Positions 18,818-28,344 of a DNA stretch of 64,000 nucleotides are shown piece after piece. The DNA lies in assembly GCF_907163085.1 (NCBI RefSeq), contig NZ_CAJQTX010000009.1:248001-312000 (forward strand). Reading direction: 5' to 3'. This DNA is from Candidatus Accumulibacter sp. ACC003 (lineage in GTDB: Bacteria > Pseudomonadota > Gammaproteobacteria > Burkholderiales > Rhodocyclaceae). Below the pieces are notes generated by a model. That model was not told the origin of the DNA, searched no databases, and worked only from the letters and a program-made list of their open reading frames with translations. The translations under genes and the position numbers were made by a program. Within the stretch, counting starts at the first letter, position 1. Each line of letters opens with the position of its first letter.

Positions 18818-20250
18818 ACCTGCGACCGTGGCCGAGCTCACTGACCAGCCGGCTGGCGCTGCTCTTCGCGCTGCTCACGGCGACGCTGTTGGTGGTCGTC
18901 GTGCTGGTCCAGGGAAACGCCGTCGAAGACCATCTGCGCGAACTTGACGATCATGAATTGAACGGCAAGGTGACGCTCATCAAGAACCTCCTGCATCACG
19001 CCGAATCGTCCGAAACGCTGTCACGTCGGCTCGACGACGCCTTCATCGGCCACGATAGCCTGGCAGTGGTGCTACGCAACGCCGACGGCACAATCGTCTA
19101 TGCGCTGCGTCCGGAGTTTTTCGGCAAACAGCAGCTGGCCGATGACGCGGTGCTCGATGTCACCACGACCTGGGGCGAAAACGGGGAGAAAGGCGGCGAG
19201 AAGGGCGGCAAGCAATACCTTGGCCTGCAAACCACCGTTGAGGCACTCGATTCCTGGTCCAGGCCGACTCGCTTGCGGGCGCTGGTCGGACTCGATTCCT
19301 CGCATCACCGGCTGTTCCTCGAAGGTGTACGCAAGCACCTGTGGATCGACATCTTCTTCGCCGCCATCGTCGCCGCGCTGTTCGCGCTGTTCGCCGCGCA
19401 CAGCGGCCTCGCGCCGCTGCGGCGAGTGACCGCAACCGCCAGTGGCCTGTCGGCCGAGCGTCTCGGCGAGCGCCTTCCCGAGCGTGACGCACCGGCCGAG
19501 GTACGCGATCTGGTGGTCGCCTTCAACGGCATGCTTGAGCGACTGCAATCGTCGTTTCGCCGCTTGTCCGATTTCTCGGCCGACATTGCCCACGAGTTGC
19601 GCACGCCGGTCTCGAACCTGATGACGCAGACCGAGGTCGCGCTATCGCGTACCCGCAGCCCGGACGAGTACCGCGAGGTCCTGGCGTCCAACCTGGAAGA
19701 ATACGAGCGCATCGCGCGCATGGTCAGCGACATGCTGTTTCTTGCCCAGGCCGAGAACGGCCGTCTGCCGCAGCCGACCGAAGCCGTCAATCTGGCCGAC
19801 GAGGCAGGCGCGCTGATCGATTTCTACGAAGCGCTGGCCGAGGAAAAGGGCGTGCTCATCGTTCGCAGCGGTGAGGCGAGTGTCACCGCTGACCGCTTGA
19901 TGATGCGTCGTGCGCTGTCCAACCTGCTGTCGAATGCACTTCGTCACTCGCCTCGGGGAAGCGCCGTCGAGATCGCGATCAGCAAGCACGCCAGCATGGC
20001 CGCGCTGGCCGTGACCAACCACGGCGACACCATTCCCTCCGAGCAGCTGTCACAGATCTTCGAGCGCTTCCATCGCACAAGTCCAGAGCGACACCGTCAC
20101 GGCGAGGGCGCCGGACTGGGTCTGGCGATCACGCGCAGCATCGTCGCCACGCACGGCGGCCGGATTGACGTGACGTCCGCAGCTGGCGTGACGACCTTTA
20201 CGCTGCATTTGCCGCTGGCCGCCGCGGCACCGACCGCCAAAGCTGACTGA
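18814..20250 (+). CDS. Heavy-metal sensor histidine kinase
   Basis: 478 aa, GTG start overlapping the regulator stop. Two transmembrane helices (about 12-33 and 170-190) enclose a periplasmic sensor of ~135 residues. Then come HAMP, a HisKA dimerisation domain with the H-box [11 protein letters not shown], and an ATPase domain with N-box ([11 protein letters not shown]) and G-box ([10 protein letters not shown]). Architecture and length are those of CusS/CopS/IrlS copper-sensing kinases. Position between its regulator and copA supports Cu(I)/Ag(I) sensing in the periplasm. Confidence 0.9.
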   Translation: MNLRPWPSSLTSRLALLFALLTATLLVVVVLVQGNAVEDHLRELDDHELNGKVTLIKNLLHHAESSETLSRRLDDAFIGHDSLAVVLRNADGTIVYALRPEFFGKQQLADDAVLDVTTTWGENGEKGGEKGGKQYLGLQTTVEALDSWSRPTRLRALVGLDSSHHRLFLEGVRKHLWIDIFFAAIVAALFALFAAHSGLAPLRRVTATASGLSAERLGERLPERDAPAEVRDLVVAFNGMLERLQSSFRRLSDFSADIAHELRTPVSNLMTQTEVALSRTRSPDEYREVLASNLEEYERIARMVSDMLFLAQAENGRLPQPTEAVNLADEAGALIDFYEALAEEKGVLIVRSGEASVTADRLMMRRALSNLLSNALRHSPRGSAVEIAISKHASMAALAVTNHGDTIPSEQLSQIFERFHRTSPERHRHGEGAGLGLAITRSIVATHGGRIDVTSAAGVTTFTLHLPLAAAAPTAKAD

Positions 20251-20373
20251 ACCGTAATCTTGCGGTCATCTGCTCGTCGGCACCCGAGCGCCACCATGGC
20301 CAGAGGTCAAGCGCGCGGCGCAGCGAGCGAAGGCACTCGTCAGCTCACGGCAGAATCACCTGGAGGCAATGAC

Positions 20374-22785
20374 ATGGACAGCAAAACAGCGGCCAGCGGG
20401 CCCGACCATCGACACCAGCCGGAGAGTTCACACGCTTCGCACGGCGCCCACGGGGACCACCTTGCAGCCGGCGCCACCACGGTCAAGGATCCGGTCTGCG
20501 GCATGTCGGTCACGCTTGGCGCCGGCAAGCCGAGCTTCGAACACGACGGGAAAACGGTTCACTTCTGCTCGCAGAAGTGTCACGACAAGTTTGCCGCCGA
20601 TCCTGCGCACTACCTGACAGGCGCGCACAAGAAACCATCGCCTCCCGTGCCTGCAGGTACGCAATACACCTGCCCGATGCACCCGGAAGTTGTTCGGGAC
20701 GCCCCGGGTGATTGCCCGAAATGCGGCATGGCCCTGGAGCCGATGGGCGTCCCCACTGGCGATGAGGGTCCCAACCCAGAACTGGTCGATTTCCGGCGCC
20801 GGTTCTGGATCGGCGCGGTGCTGACCGTGCCGCTGCTGGTACTGAGCATGGGCCCCTTCGTCGGCCTCGGCGTCGTGCGCGACGCGCTCGGCGAGCGCAC
20901 GGCGCTGTGGATCGAATTTCTGCTGGCAACACCGGTCGTGCTCTGGGCCGGCTGGCCGTTCTTCGTTCGCGGCGTCAAGTCGGTGGTCAATCGCAGCCTC
21001 AACATGTTCACGCTGATTGGCCTGGGCGTTGGCTCGGCGTATCTCTTCAGCCTGGTGGCGCTACTGGCTCCTGACCTGTTTCCCGATGGTTTCCGTGATG
21101 CGCAGGGGCATGTCGGCGTTTACTTCGAGGCCGGCGCGGTGATCATCGTCCTGGTTCTGCTCGGCCAGGTGATGGAACTTGGTGCGCGTGAGCGCACCGG
21201 CTCGGCGATTCGCGCGCTGCTCGACCTCGCGGCGAAGACGGCGCGCGTGATCCGTGCCGACGGGCGCGAGGAGGAAATCCCGCTCGAGGAAGTCGTCGTC
21301 GGCGACCATGTGCGGGTGCGACCGGGCGACAAGGTGCCGGTGGACGGCACGGTAATCGAAGGCCGTTCTTCGATCGACGAGTCGATGATCTCCGGCGAAG
21401 CGGTGCCCGTTGAAAAAGTCGCTGGCGACGCCGTCACCGGCGCGACGATCAACGGCACCGGCTCGCTGATCGTCGAAGCGAAGCGAGTCGGCGGCGACAC
21501 CGTGCTCAGCCAGATTGTCGACATGGTCGCCAACGCGCAACGCTCGCGCGCGCCGATCCAGAAGCTTGCTGACTCGGTCGCCGGCATCTTCGTTCCAGCG
21601 GTGATCGGCATCGCCATCCTGGCATTCATCGCCTGGGCGATCTGGGGACCGGCGCCGGCGCTTTCCTATGGCCTGATCGCCGCGGTGGCCGTGCTGATCA
21701 TTGCCTGTCCTTGTGCGCTCGGCCTGGCGACGCCGATGTCGATCATGACCGCCACCGGCCGTGGCGCGCAGGCTGGCGTGCTGATCAAGAACGCCGAAGC
21801 CCTCGAACGCTTCGCCAAGGTGGACACCCTGATCGACGACAAGACCGGCACGCTGACCGTCGGCAAGCCGAAGCTGGTCGCCGTGCTGCCCGCTGCCGGA
21901 CACGCGGAAGCCGAAGTATTGCGCCTGGCTGCCAGCCTCGAACGCGGCTCGGAACATCCACTGGCCGAGGCGATCGTCAGCGGCGCCGAAGAACGCGGCG
22001 TCGAACTGGCCAAGGCCGACGAGTTCGAGGCGATCACCGGCAAGGGCGTCAAAGGTGTGGTCGACGGCCAGGCGGTTGCCCTGGGCAATGCGGCGCTGCT
22101 TACTGAACTGGGTCTGGATGGCGGCGCGTCCAGTGCCTTCGTCGAGGCGGCAAACGCTCGCCGCGACGAAGGCGAAACGGTGATGTTCGTCCTCATCGGC
22201 AGCGAAATCGCCGGCCTGGTGAGCGTCGCCGACCCAGTCAAGGAGACCACGCTCGAAGCGCTCAAGGCGCTGCACGCCGAGGGGCTGAAGATCATCATGG
22301 CCACCGGCGACAACGAGCGCACCGCCCGGGCGGTCGCCGGGCGACTGGGAATCGATGAAATCCGCGCCGACGTCCTGCCCGCTGACAAGGCACGCATCAT
22401 CAAGGAACTGCAGGCCAAGGGCTGCAAGGTGGCGATGGCCGGCGACGGCGTCAACGATGCGCCGGCACTGGCACAGGCCGACGTCGGCATCGCCATGGGC
22501 ACCGGCGCCGACGTGGCCATCGAGAGCGCCGGCTTCACGCTGGTGAAAGGGGATCTCAACGGCATCGTGCGGGCCCGGCGTCTGGCGCGCGCGACGATGC
22601 GCAATATCAAGCAGAACTTGTTCTTCGCCCTGGTCTACAACGCCGCCGGCGTGCCGGTCGCCGCCGGCATCCTCTGTCCCTTCCTGGGCATCCTGGTGTC
22701 GCCCATGTTCGCTGCCGCGGCAATGAGCCTGTCGTCGATCTCGGTGATCAGCAACGCCTTGCGGCTACGCCACGTGCGCATCTAG
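20374..22785 (+). CDS. copA: Cu(I)-exporting P1B-type ATPase with YHS and heavy-metal-binding N-terminus
   Basis: 803 aa, inner membrane. N-terminus: His-rich start, a YHS domain (KDPVCGMSV ... [10 protein letters not shown]), then a heavy-metal-binding domain (YTCPMHPEV ... CPKCGM). P-type core: CPC in the transport helix ([12 protein letters not shown]), phosphorylation loop DKTGTLT, HP motif (SEHPLAEA) and [10 protein letters not shown] and MSxSS in the last helices mark Cu(I) specificity. The DKTG is preceded by Asp rather than the usual Phe or Leu. ATG at 20374 is chosen for its GGAGG; an earlier in-frame start exists at 20260. Third gene of the copper operon. Confidence 0.92.
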   Translation: MDSKTAASGPDHRHQPESSHASHGAHGDHLAAGATTVKDPVCGMSVTLGAGKPSFEHDGKTVHFCSQKCHDKFAADPAHYLTGAHKKPSPPVPAGTQYTCPMHPEVVRDAPGDCPKCGMALEPMGVPTGDEGPNPELVDFRRRFWIGAVLTVPLLVLSMGPFVGLGVVRDALGERTALWIEFLLATPVVLWAGWPFFVRGVKSVVNRSLNMFTLIGLGVGSAYLFSLVALLAPDLFPDGFRDAQGHVGVYFEAGAVIIVLVLLGQVMELGARERTGSAIRALLDLAAKTARVIRADGREEEIPLEEVVVGDHVRVRPGDKVPVDGTVIEGRSSIDESMISGEAVPVEKVAGDAVTGATINGTGSLIVEAKRVGGDTVLSQIVDMVANAQRSRAPIQKLADSVAGIFVPAVIGIAILAFIAWAIWGPAPALSYGLIAAVAVLIIACPCALGLATPMSIMTATGRGAQAGVLIKNAEALERFAKVDTLIDDKTGTLTVGKPKLVAVLPAAGHAEAEVLRLAASLERGSEHPLAEAIVSGAEERGVELAKADEFEAITGKGVKGVVDGQAVALGNAALLTELGLDGGASSAFVEAANARRDEGETVMFVLIGSEIAGLVSVADPVKETTLEALKALHAEGLKIIMATGDNERTARAVAGRLGIDEIRADVLPADKARIIKELQAKGCKVAMAGDGVNDAPALAQADVGIAMGTGADVAIESAGFTLVKGDLNGIVRARRLARATMRNIKQNLFFALVYNAAGVPVAAGILCPFLGILVSPMFAAAAMSLSSISVISNALRLRHVRI

Positions 22786-22800
22786 ATCAAGCCACCGCCA

Positions 22801-22927
22801 TCATTGCGAGGAGGCGAAGCCGACGCGGCAATCCACCACCACCCTCTGACTGCTTTTCGCGCACCGCATCGACCACGCGAACGGCCACCCCCTGGATTGC
22901 CACGTCGGCTGCGCCTCCTCGCCATGA
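22801..22927. repeat. Palindromic element, copy 1
   Basis: About 35 bp beginning TCATTGCGAGGAGGCGAAGC is repeated inverted at the far end (GCTGCGCCTCCTCG...ATGA), separated by ~60 bp. It could fold into a long hairpin. This kind of CATTGCGAGGAG...GGCAATCC palindrome is seen dispersed in many bacterial genomes. Confidence 0.7.
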
Positions 22928-23198
22928 CACGCTGACAGGCGCTCGCGCTGATGAATTGCATCGCGACAACGTCACAAAGCCCGCTGCCAATGACGCGCAG
23001 GCCGCTTTGCTGCTGAATTAGCGACCACACGATCGCTCAGCCTGGCGACGCAAGCCGGCAAGAAGATGACGGCCGAGCGGCACCGCTGCCGGGCGACCCG
23101 CGAGGTGAATCCGCCTGCCGCAACACTTCACTGAAAACCATCCCGCCGAGCGACACTGACCGGTCGCCCCCCAGCACCATCACCCGCCCCCGCCGCCG

Positions 23199-23326
23199 TC
23201 ATTGCGAGGAGGCAAAGCCGACGCGGCAATCCAGCCCCACCGTCTGACTGCTTTTCGCGCACCGCATCGACAACGCGAACGGCCAACCCCTGGATTGCCA
23301 CGTCGGCTGCGCCTCCTCGCAATGAC
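23199..23326. repeat. Palindromic element, copy 2
   Basis: Same inverted-arm structure as copy 1, with a few substitutions (GGCAAAGC for GGCGAAGC; CAGCCCCACC in the spacer). Confidence 0.7.
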
Positions 23327-23595
23327 ACGCTGACACGTGCTCGCGCTGATGAATTGCATCGCGACAACGTCACAAAGCCCGCTGCCAATGACGCGCAGGC
23401 CGCTTTGCTGCGAATTAGCGACCACACGATCGCTCAGCCTGGCGACGCAAGCCGGCAAGAAGATGACGGCCGAGCAGCGCCGCTGCCGGGCGACCCGCGA
23501 GGCGAATCCGCCTGCCGCAACATTTCACTGAAAACCATCCCGCCGAGCGACACTGAGCGGTCGCCCCCCGGCACCATCACCCGCCCCCGCCGCCG

Positions 23596-23723
23596 TCATT
23601 GCGAGGAGGCGAAGCCGACGCGGCAATCCACCACCACCCTCTGACTGCTTTTCGCGCACCGCATCGACCACGCGAACGGCCACCCCCTGGCTTGCCACGT
23701 CGGCTGCGCCTCCTCGCAATGAC
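23596..23723. repeat. Palindromic element, copy 3
   Basis: Same inverted-arm structure; the 398-bp unit ends here and unique sequence leads to the LysE gene. Confidence 0.7.
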
Positions 23724-23834
23724 GGCGCGCTGACGGCGTGCAGCGCTATCCCATACATGCGCCAGACTGCAGCCGCGACGGACCTCGCTTACAATCGCCT
23801 TGACAGCTAGCGTCGCCACCTTCCCGGAGCTTCG

Positions 23835-24473
23835 ATGATTCCCACCAACGAGCTACTGCTGTTCGCCGGCGCCGCGCTGCTGATGGTGCTGACGCCCGGG
23901 CCGAACATGATCTATCTGATCTCGCGCTCGATCGGCCAGGGCCGCCAGGCCGGCGTCATTTCCCTGTTCGGCGTCATCGCCGGTTTCCTGGTGCATATGC
24001 TGGCCGCCGCAATCGGCCTGAGCGCCGTCTTCCTCGCCGTGCCGCTGGCCTACGAAGTCCTCAAGTGGGCGGGCGCCGCCTATCTCGCTTGGCTGGCGTG
24101 GCAGGCGCTCGGACCCGGGGCACACTCGCTGTTCGAGCCGCGGCAACTGCCGTCGGACTCGACGGCCAGGCTGTTCGTCATGGGTTTCCTGACGAACGCG
24201 CTGAACCCCAAGATCGCCGCCTTCTACCTCTCGGTGTTCCCACAGTTCGTCGCACCCGAGCGCGACTCGGTCTTTCTGCAAAGCATCGCCCTCGGCGGCA
24301 CACAGATCGCCGTCAGCTTCTCGGTCAATCTGCTCGTCGTCGTGTTCGCGGCGAGCATGGCGTCGTGGTTTGCCCGCAATCCAGCGTGGCTGGTGGTGCA
24401 GCGCTGGCTGATGGGCTTCGTTCTGGCCGGGCTCGCTGTGCGTCTGGCGCTCGAACAGCGGCGCAGCGGGTGA
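23835..24473 (+). CDS. LysE/RhtB-family amino-acid exporter
   Basis: 212 aa, about six hydrophobic helices, with the family signature near the N-terminus (LTPGPNMIYLISRSIGQGRQAG) and the later FLTNALNPKIAAFY. These inner-membrane proteins export amino acids or derivatives such as homoserine lactone, threonine or lysine; the substrate cannot be told from sequence. A GGAG sits before the ATG. Single gene, convergent with the bicupin gene. Confidence 0.88.
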   Translation: MIPTNELLLFAGAALLMVLTPGPNMIYLISRSIGQGRQAGVISLFGVIAGFLVHMLAAAIGLSAVFLAVPLAYEVLKWAGAAYLAWLAWQALGPGAHSLFEPRQLPSDSTARLFVMGFLTNALNPKIAAFYLSVFPQFVAPERDSVFLQSIALGGTQIAVSFSVNLLVVVFAASMASWFARNPAWLVVQRWLMGFVLAGLAVRLALEQRRSG

Positions 24474-24558
24474 AGCTTGAGCACGCAGACCAGCGGAAAA
24501 ACAAAGGACCGCGCGTTACTCGGCTGACCAGAGAAGCCGCTGCACCAACAAGCCCACT

Positions 24559-25233
24559 TCAGGACAAGGTCGGCGCCACTGGCAGCATCGGCAGATGCCC
24601 CGTCTTCACCCAGATCACCGTTTCAAGCTCGGTGTACGGGTAATGCGCGCTGAGGTGCGGGCTGCGTAGCCAGCTGCCGATCGGGTAGCGGCCGTGTTCG
24701 TCGATGAATTCGCCGCCGAGGACGAGGATTTCCTCGCCGCCCCAATGCCGATGCGGCACGAAGCGTTCGCCTGCCGGCCATTTGACGAGCGCCACGTGCT
24801 CGCCCTCGTACGCATGCAGCGGCATCACCTGCAAACCCCCCTGGCCTGGCAGCCAGGCGGCGCTGGTGGTGTCGATACGGACGCTGGCGCTATCGCCGGG
24901 AGCGAACTGGTGCAACTTCACGAACAGCACGCAGCCGCCCTCGCTGAACGGCGCGTGGCCGCTGCCGGCGGGATTGCGAATATAACTGCCGGGTCCGTAG
25001 TCACCGCCCTCGTCCGAGAAAACGCCTTCGAGAACGAGGATTTCCTCACCGCCCGGGTGCTGGTGGTGGGCAAAGCGCGCACCGGCGTCGTAGCGGACGA
25101 TACTCGTCGCGTGCCCGCGCTCGGCGTCCTCGCGGGCCAGCGGCTTGCGCCAGACGCCGGCCATCGGGCTGGCCTGCCAGGGCGCGCTGGCGGTGTCGAC
25201 ACAGACGGCTTCGGCGAAATTCATGTTGAGCAT
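24559..25233 (-). CDS. Bicupin protein, ChrR-like cupin
   Basis: 224 aa with two cupin repeats: HHQHPGGEEILVLEGVF at about 68-84 and PHRHWGGEEILVLGGEF at about 165-181, each with the HxH...E metal ligands. ChrR-type cupins bind zinc or another metal and in some bacteria act as anti-sigma factors or oxidative sensors, but no sigma-factor gene is adjacent. The ATG at 25233 (MLNMNF) is chosen; the frame is open to 25392. A fragment of a second copy lies at 27800-27910. Confidence 0.75.
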   Translation of the reverse strand: MLNMNFAEAVCVDTASAPWQASPMAGVWRKPLAREDAERGHATSIVRYDAGARFAHHQHPGGEEILVLEGVFSDEGGDYGPGSYIRNPAGSGHAPFSEGGCVLFVKLHQFAPGDSASVRIDTTSAAWLPGQGGLQVMPLHAYEGEHVALVKWPAGERFVPHRHWGGEEILVLGGEFIDEHGRYPIGSWLRSPHLSAHYPYTELETVIWVKTGHLPMLPVAPTLS

Positions 25234-25292
25234 GCGGGTGGTGTCCTGTCGAGTTTGCTGAGGGAGTATAGAGCAGCGCCGCCACCCGCAGC

Positions 25293-25916
25293 TCACGACG
25301 ATTGCCGAGCGGCCCACTGCAGCCAGCGATCCGCCGCGGCGTCGCGCAGTGGCTGCGGCGCGTCGGGGAGGTAGCGGCCGAGTTCGATCCACAGCGCCTG
25401 CCAGTCGCGCCCGGCAGCGAGCTGCGCCACCAGCCGGCGAACGACCAGGAAAGCGCGTGCCCGGGTCATCAGGCCGGGCGCCTTGAGCAGCGGCACGACC
25501 CTCGGCAGTACCGCCGGTCCGAGGTCGGTCAGACCGTCGGTGGATAGCGTGTCGGGCTCACGCAGGATATCCGGATAGTCGTCGATGGTCCGCAGCAAGG
25601 CGTCGAGGGCGCGCGCGTCGCCGATCCGCTGCAGGCCCTGCGCAGCGCGCGCGCGCAATTGCTCGTCGGCGTCGTCGAGCAGCGCCGCGAGGACGTCGGC
25701 GGTGTCCGGGTCGGCGATCTCGGCCAGCCCCTGCGCGACCCTGGCGCGCAGCTCGCCGCCTGCCGTCGCCAGCGCCTCGACGAGCACCGCGGTGCTGGCG
25801 CGGCCGCGACCAACGAGTTCGGCGAGCGCCAGCGCGCGCTCGTTGAAGTGGCTCGCCGACAGGCCGTCCACCAGTTCGCGGACGCTGCGCGGGTCAGGGC
25901 GTCGCGACGGGCACAT
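25293..25916 (-). CDS. HEAT-repeat protein at the end of the eCIS locus
   Basis: 207 aa of alpha-helical HEAT repeats (ERALALAELVGRG; LRARVAQGLAEIADPDTADVLAALLDD; LRARAAQGLQRIGDARALDALL). HEAT solenoids are protein-binding scaffolds. Its ATG (25916) lies 23 bp inside the end of the DUF4157-OmpA gene, so translation is probably coupled and it should be considered part of the injection-system accessory set. Specific partner unknown. Confidence 0.75.
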   Translation of the reverse strand: MCPSRRPDPRSVRELVDGLSASHFNERALALAELVGRGRASTAVLVEALATAGGELRARVAQGLAEIADPDTADVLAALLDDADEQLRARAAQGLQRIGDARALDALLRTIDDYPDILREPDTLSTDGLTDLGPAVLPRVVPLLKAPGLMTRARAFLVVRRLVAQLAAGRDWQALWIELGRYLPDAPQPLRDAAADRWLQWAARQSS

Positions 25917-27756
25917 GGCTGAAGCTCAGGATCACCCGCCGATTGGCCCAGCGGTTGGCCTCGCGGCTCTGGTCGGCACCGACCGCCGCACTGCCGCCCT
26001 CGTCGCCGGTACCGGCGTCGGCAGTCGCCGCCGTCGAGGCGCCATGGCCGATGACGATGCCGGTGATGCGGGCCGCGGCGATCCCCTTGGCCAGCAGCGC
26101 CGCCTCGACCGACTGCGCACGGCGCAGCGACAGGTCGCGGTTGTAGTCGCTGGCGCCGCCAAGCTGGTCGGCGAAGCCTTCGAGCGACAGTTCGACGTCG
26201 GGATTGCGCGTCAGATACGCCAGGAAGGTGTCGATCTTGCCTTCCTCGGTGGCATTCAGGGCGTCATCGTCGAAAGCGAAGTAGAAGGTCACCGGTTCAT
26301 GCACGTAGAAGTCGCGATGGCGTTCGAGCGCTTCGCCAAAGGTCGCCGAGGTTCCTGCCTCGACGTTCAGGTGCTCGTTGGTGAGGTGCCCGGCATTGAC
26401 CGTGAAGCCCCAGTTAACCGCGCCATAGGTGAGCATCGTGTCTTCGCCGATGGCGGCGCTCTCGAAGGTCCAGGTGATCACGTCGGTCGGACTGCTGGTT
26501 CCCGGAAAGTCGTACATCGACGCCGTGCGGATGTCCGTGGGGTCATCGGAACGTTTGTAACCCGGCACCTGCCCGAGCGGATTCGCACCGATCCCGCCGC
26601 CGCGCGATGCCGGCTGCTGGGTCGTGCCGCCGAAGCCGACGGTCCCCGGCGCCGCCGCCCCCCAGGCATAGCGCGGTGACAGTGCGGAGCCCTGCGGCAC
26701 ACCCGGACTGGCCGCGTTCGGACGATGCAGCACATCGGTCTTGAAACCCCCTTCGATGCCGCGCAAGGGATCCGCCTCGGTACGCAGTCCGGGATCGCCC
26801 AGCGCGCCGCGCGGCGCCTGGGCCGCCGGCATCGACGCCGCATTGATGTCGGCACCGCTGGCATCGACCGTGCTGTTGACCTGCCAGATGCCGATCACGC
26901 TGGAATTCGGCTCGCCGATTCCCGGCACGAAGCGCAGGTAGCCGTCCATGCCACTCTTGGTCGGCGGCGTCGCGAGCGCGCCCTCGCGATCCTGCAGGTC
27001 GATCTCGAACAGGCTCGAGCTACCGGGAATCATGTAGGTGGCGGCAAAGCTGCACTGGATCGGCGGCGGACCCTGTCTCGCCGTCAGCGGGCCGGCATGG
27101 CCATCGCGGGCGCCGCCCGATTGCTGGACGACGTGCGCGAGTTCGTGGGCGGTCAGCTCGTCGCGGCCCGGGCTGCGGCCCTGGCCGTAGAAGATGTCGC
27201 GCCCGTGGGTGAAGGCGTTGGCCCGCAGATCGGCGTTCAGTTGTGCCGCCTGCCGGTCGGTGTGCACGCGCACCTGCCCAAAGTCGGCGCCGAAGCGCTG
27301 CTCCATGAAGTCGCGGGTTGCGCCGTCGAGCGCTCGTCCGGTACTGCCGAGCCGCGCCGACGGCCCATTGCTCGGCGTCGCAGGCGACGCCGCCGTGGCC
27401 GGCGGCAAGCCTTGCCGCGGCGGCGCGGCGGCCAAGCTGGCGTCGTCGATGGTCGCCGCGCCGACGTGTTTCGCCGCCCGGTCGGCCTCCAGTTCGTAGC
27501 GGTCACCCGGTAAACCAAGCGGCGATCGGTCACTCCCGGTCGCCGGCAGCGCCTTGTCCAGAAAGGCGGGAACGCCCGATCTGCCCGGCTTCGCTGCCGT
27601 CCCCGGGACGAAACCCGCAACGTCGCTGCGCTCGGGCCGGGCGCTCTGCAAGGGCGAGAGAAAGCGCGGCATACCGCCACGCGAAGCGCCACCGCCAGCA
27701 TCATTGACGGAGGTCTTGGCGCCCGCGACGCCGCTGGCGCGTGCTTTGTAAGTCAT
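25894..27756 (-). CDS. DUF4157 (eCIS-associated) protein with C-terminal OmpA-like domain
   Basis: 620 aa. The N-terminal ~100 residues are low-complexity and polar. Residues about 145-215 are the DUF4157 domain: FMEQRFGADFGQVRVHTD, AFTHGRDIFYG and the HELAHVVQQ zinc-protease-like motif near 204. The middle (about 235-480) is unrecognised. The last ~130 residues form an OmpA-like domain (NPDVELSLEGFADQLG, DLSLRRAQSVEAALL, NRRVILS), which usually binds peptidoglycan. DUF4157 is a marker of eCIS loci and of proteins associated with the particle. GGAGGAATC precedes the ATG. No signal peptide, consistent with loading from the cytoplasm. Confidence 0.8.
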   Translation of the reverse strand: MTYKARASGVAGAKTSVNDAGGGASRGGMPRFLSPLQSARPERSDVAGFVPGTAAKPGRSGVPAFLDKALPATGSDRSPLGLPGDRYELEADRAAKHVGAATIDDASLAAAPPRQGLPPATAASPATPSNGPSARLGSTGRALDGATRDFMEQRFGADFGQVRVHTDRQAAQLNADLRANAFTHGRDIFYGQGRSPGRDELTAHELAHVVQQSGGARDGHAGPLTARQGPPPIQCSFAATYMIPGSSSLFEIDLQDREGALATPPTKSGMDGYLRFVPGIGEPNSSVIGIWQVNSTVDASGADINAASMPAAQAPRGALGDPGLRTEADPLRGIEGGFKTDVLHRPNAASPGVPQGSALSPRYAWGAAAPGTVGFGGTTQQPASRGGGIGANPLGQVPGYKRSDDPTDIRTASMYDFPGTSSPTDVITWTFESAAIGEDTMLTYGAVNWGFTVNAGHLTNEHLNVEAGTSATFGEALERHRDFYVHEPVTFYFAFDDDALNATEEGKIDTFLAYLTRNPDVELSLEGFADQLGGASDYNRDLSLRRAQSVEAALLAKGIAAARITGIVIGHGASTAATADAGTGDEGGSAAVGADQSREANRWANRRVILSFSHVPVATP

Positions 27757-27799
27757 GATTCCTCCTTGTCCGCTGTTCGGCGACGGCGCGTTTCCGCTG

Positions 27800-27910
27800 C
27801 CGGCGGATCACGGATATAAGTGCCCCGTCCATAGTCCCCGCCTGCGTCCGAGAAAACACCTTCGCGAACGAGAATTTCTCCACCGCCAGGACAAAGTTCA
27901 TGGTCAGCAT
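27800..27910 (-). pseudogene. Fragment of a ChrR-like bicupin gene
   Basis: One frame gives PGGGEILVREGVFSDAGGDY followed by GRGTYIRDP, nearly the same as the first cupin repeat of the intact gene at 24559-25233 (PGGEEILVLEGVFSDEGGDY, GPGSYIRNP). An ATG at 27910 with MLTMNF matches its MLNMNF start. The ~65 residues that should lie between are deleted and the frame is shifted. The remnant is wedged between two eCIS cargo genes. Confidence 0.75.
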
Positions 27911-27921
27911 GGGCTCGTCTC

Positions 27922-28344
27922 TCAGGCGCTGAAAGGGGGACCGGCCAGCGCCATCAGTAGCGCGCGCACGCGTGCGAAGGCCGGCGGCGCGGCGCTGCGT
28001 TCGATGATCACCGAATGACGCTGGTCGCCGAGCGCGACGTCGATTTCATCGCGGAAACCGTCTCGCCCCGGCGTCACGATCTCGCCCGGCAACGCGAAGA
28101 AATCGCCGTCGACGAGGGCGTCGGCCAGCTGTTGCTGCTGCGCACGGTGCAGGCGCCGCAGCGGCTGCTCGGGCCACGGCGCGCTCCAGTGTTCGCCGCG
28201 CGGGCAATCATGCGTTTCGACATAGGCGAACAGCGCACCCGCGGGCGTCACCCGGATGCGCTGGTTGCCGCGACAGCTGATGGCCTGAATACGGCGGAAC
28301 TCGATTTCCGGCTGCGCAACACTGGTGGCACGCCCGGCCATCAT
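27922..28344 (-). CDS. Small conserved-looking protein, possibly emfourin-like protease inhibitor
   Basis: 140 aa starting MMAGRATSVAQPEIEFRRIQ. The ATG at 28344 overlaps the stop of the preceding DUF4157-metzincin gene (ATGATG over TGA), so the two are co-translated. The order of strands, a helix with LADALVDGDFFALP, a short beta segment (DEIDVALGDQRHSVII) and a final helix recalls the emfourin family, small inhibitors encoded beside the metalloprotease protealysin. The resemblance is by pattern only. The neighbour does carry two zinc-protease-like motifs, which makes an inhibitor or chaperone role reasonable but unproven. Confidence 0.5.
   Translation of the reverse strand: MMAGRATSVAQPEIEFRRIQAISCRGNQRIRVTPAGALFAYVETHDCPRGEHWSAPWPEQPLRRLHRAQQQQLADALVDGDFFALPGEIVTPGRDGFRDEIDVALGDQRHSVIIERSAAPPAFARVRALLMALAGPPFSA

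Larger units (their letters stand above)
22799..23724. repeat. Tandem ~398-bp repeat: two full copies and a partial third
   Basis: The gap between copA and the LysE gene consists of a unit repeated with near identity: CATTGCGAGG starts at 22802, 23200 and 23597, giving periods of 398 and 397 bp. The third copy breaks off after its palindromic element. No real gene lies in it; the short ORFs here are repeats of one another and non-protein-like. Confidence 0.85.

Noticed and set aside
22799-23724. CRISPR array
   Set aside because: Only 2.3 copies with a ~398-bp period, and the whole unit rather than short spaced repeats is conserved. No cas genes are near.
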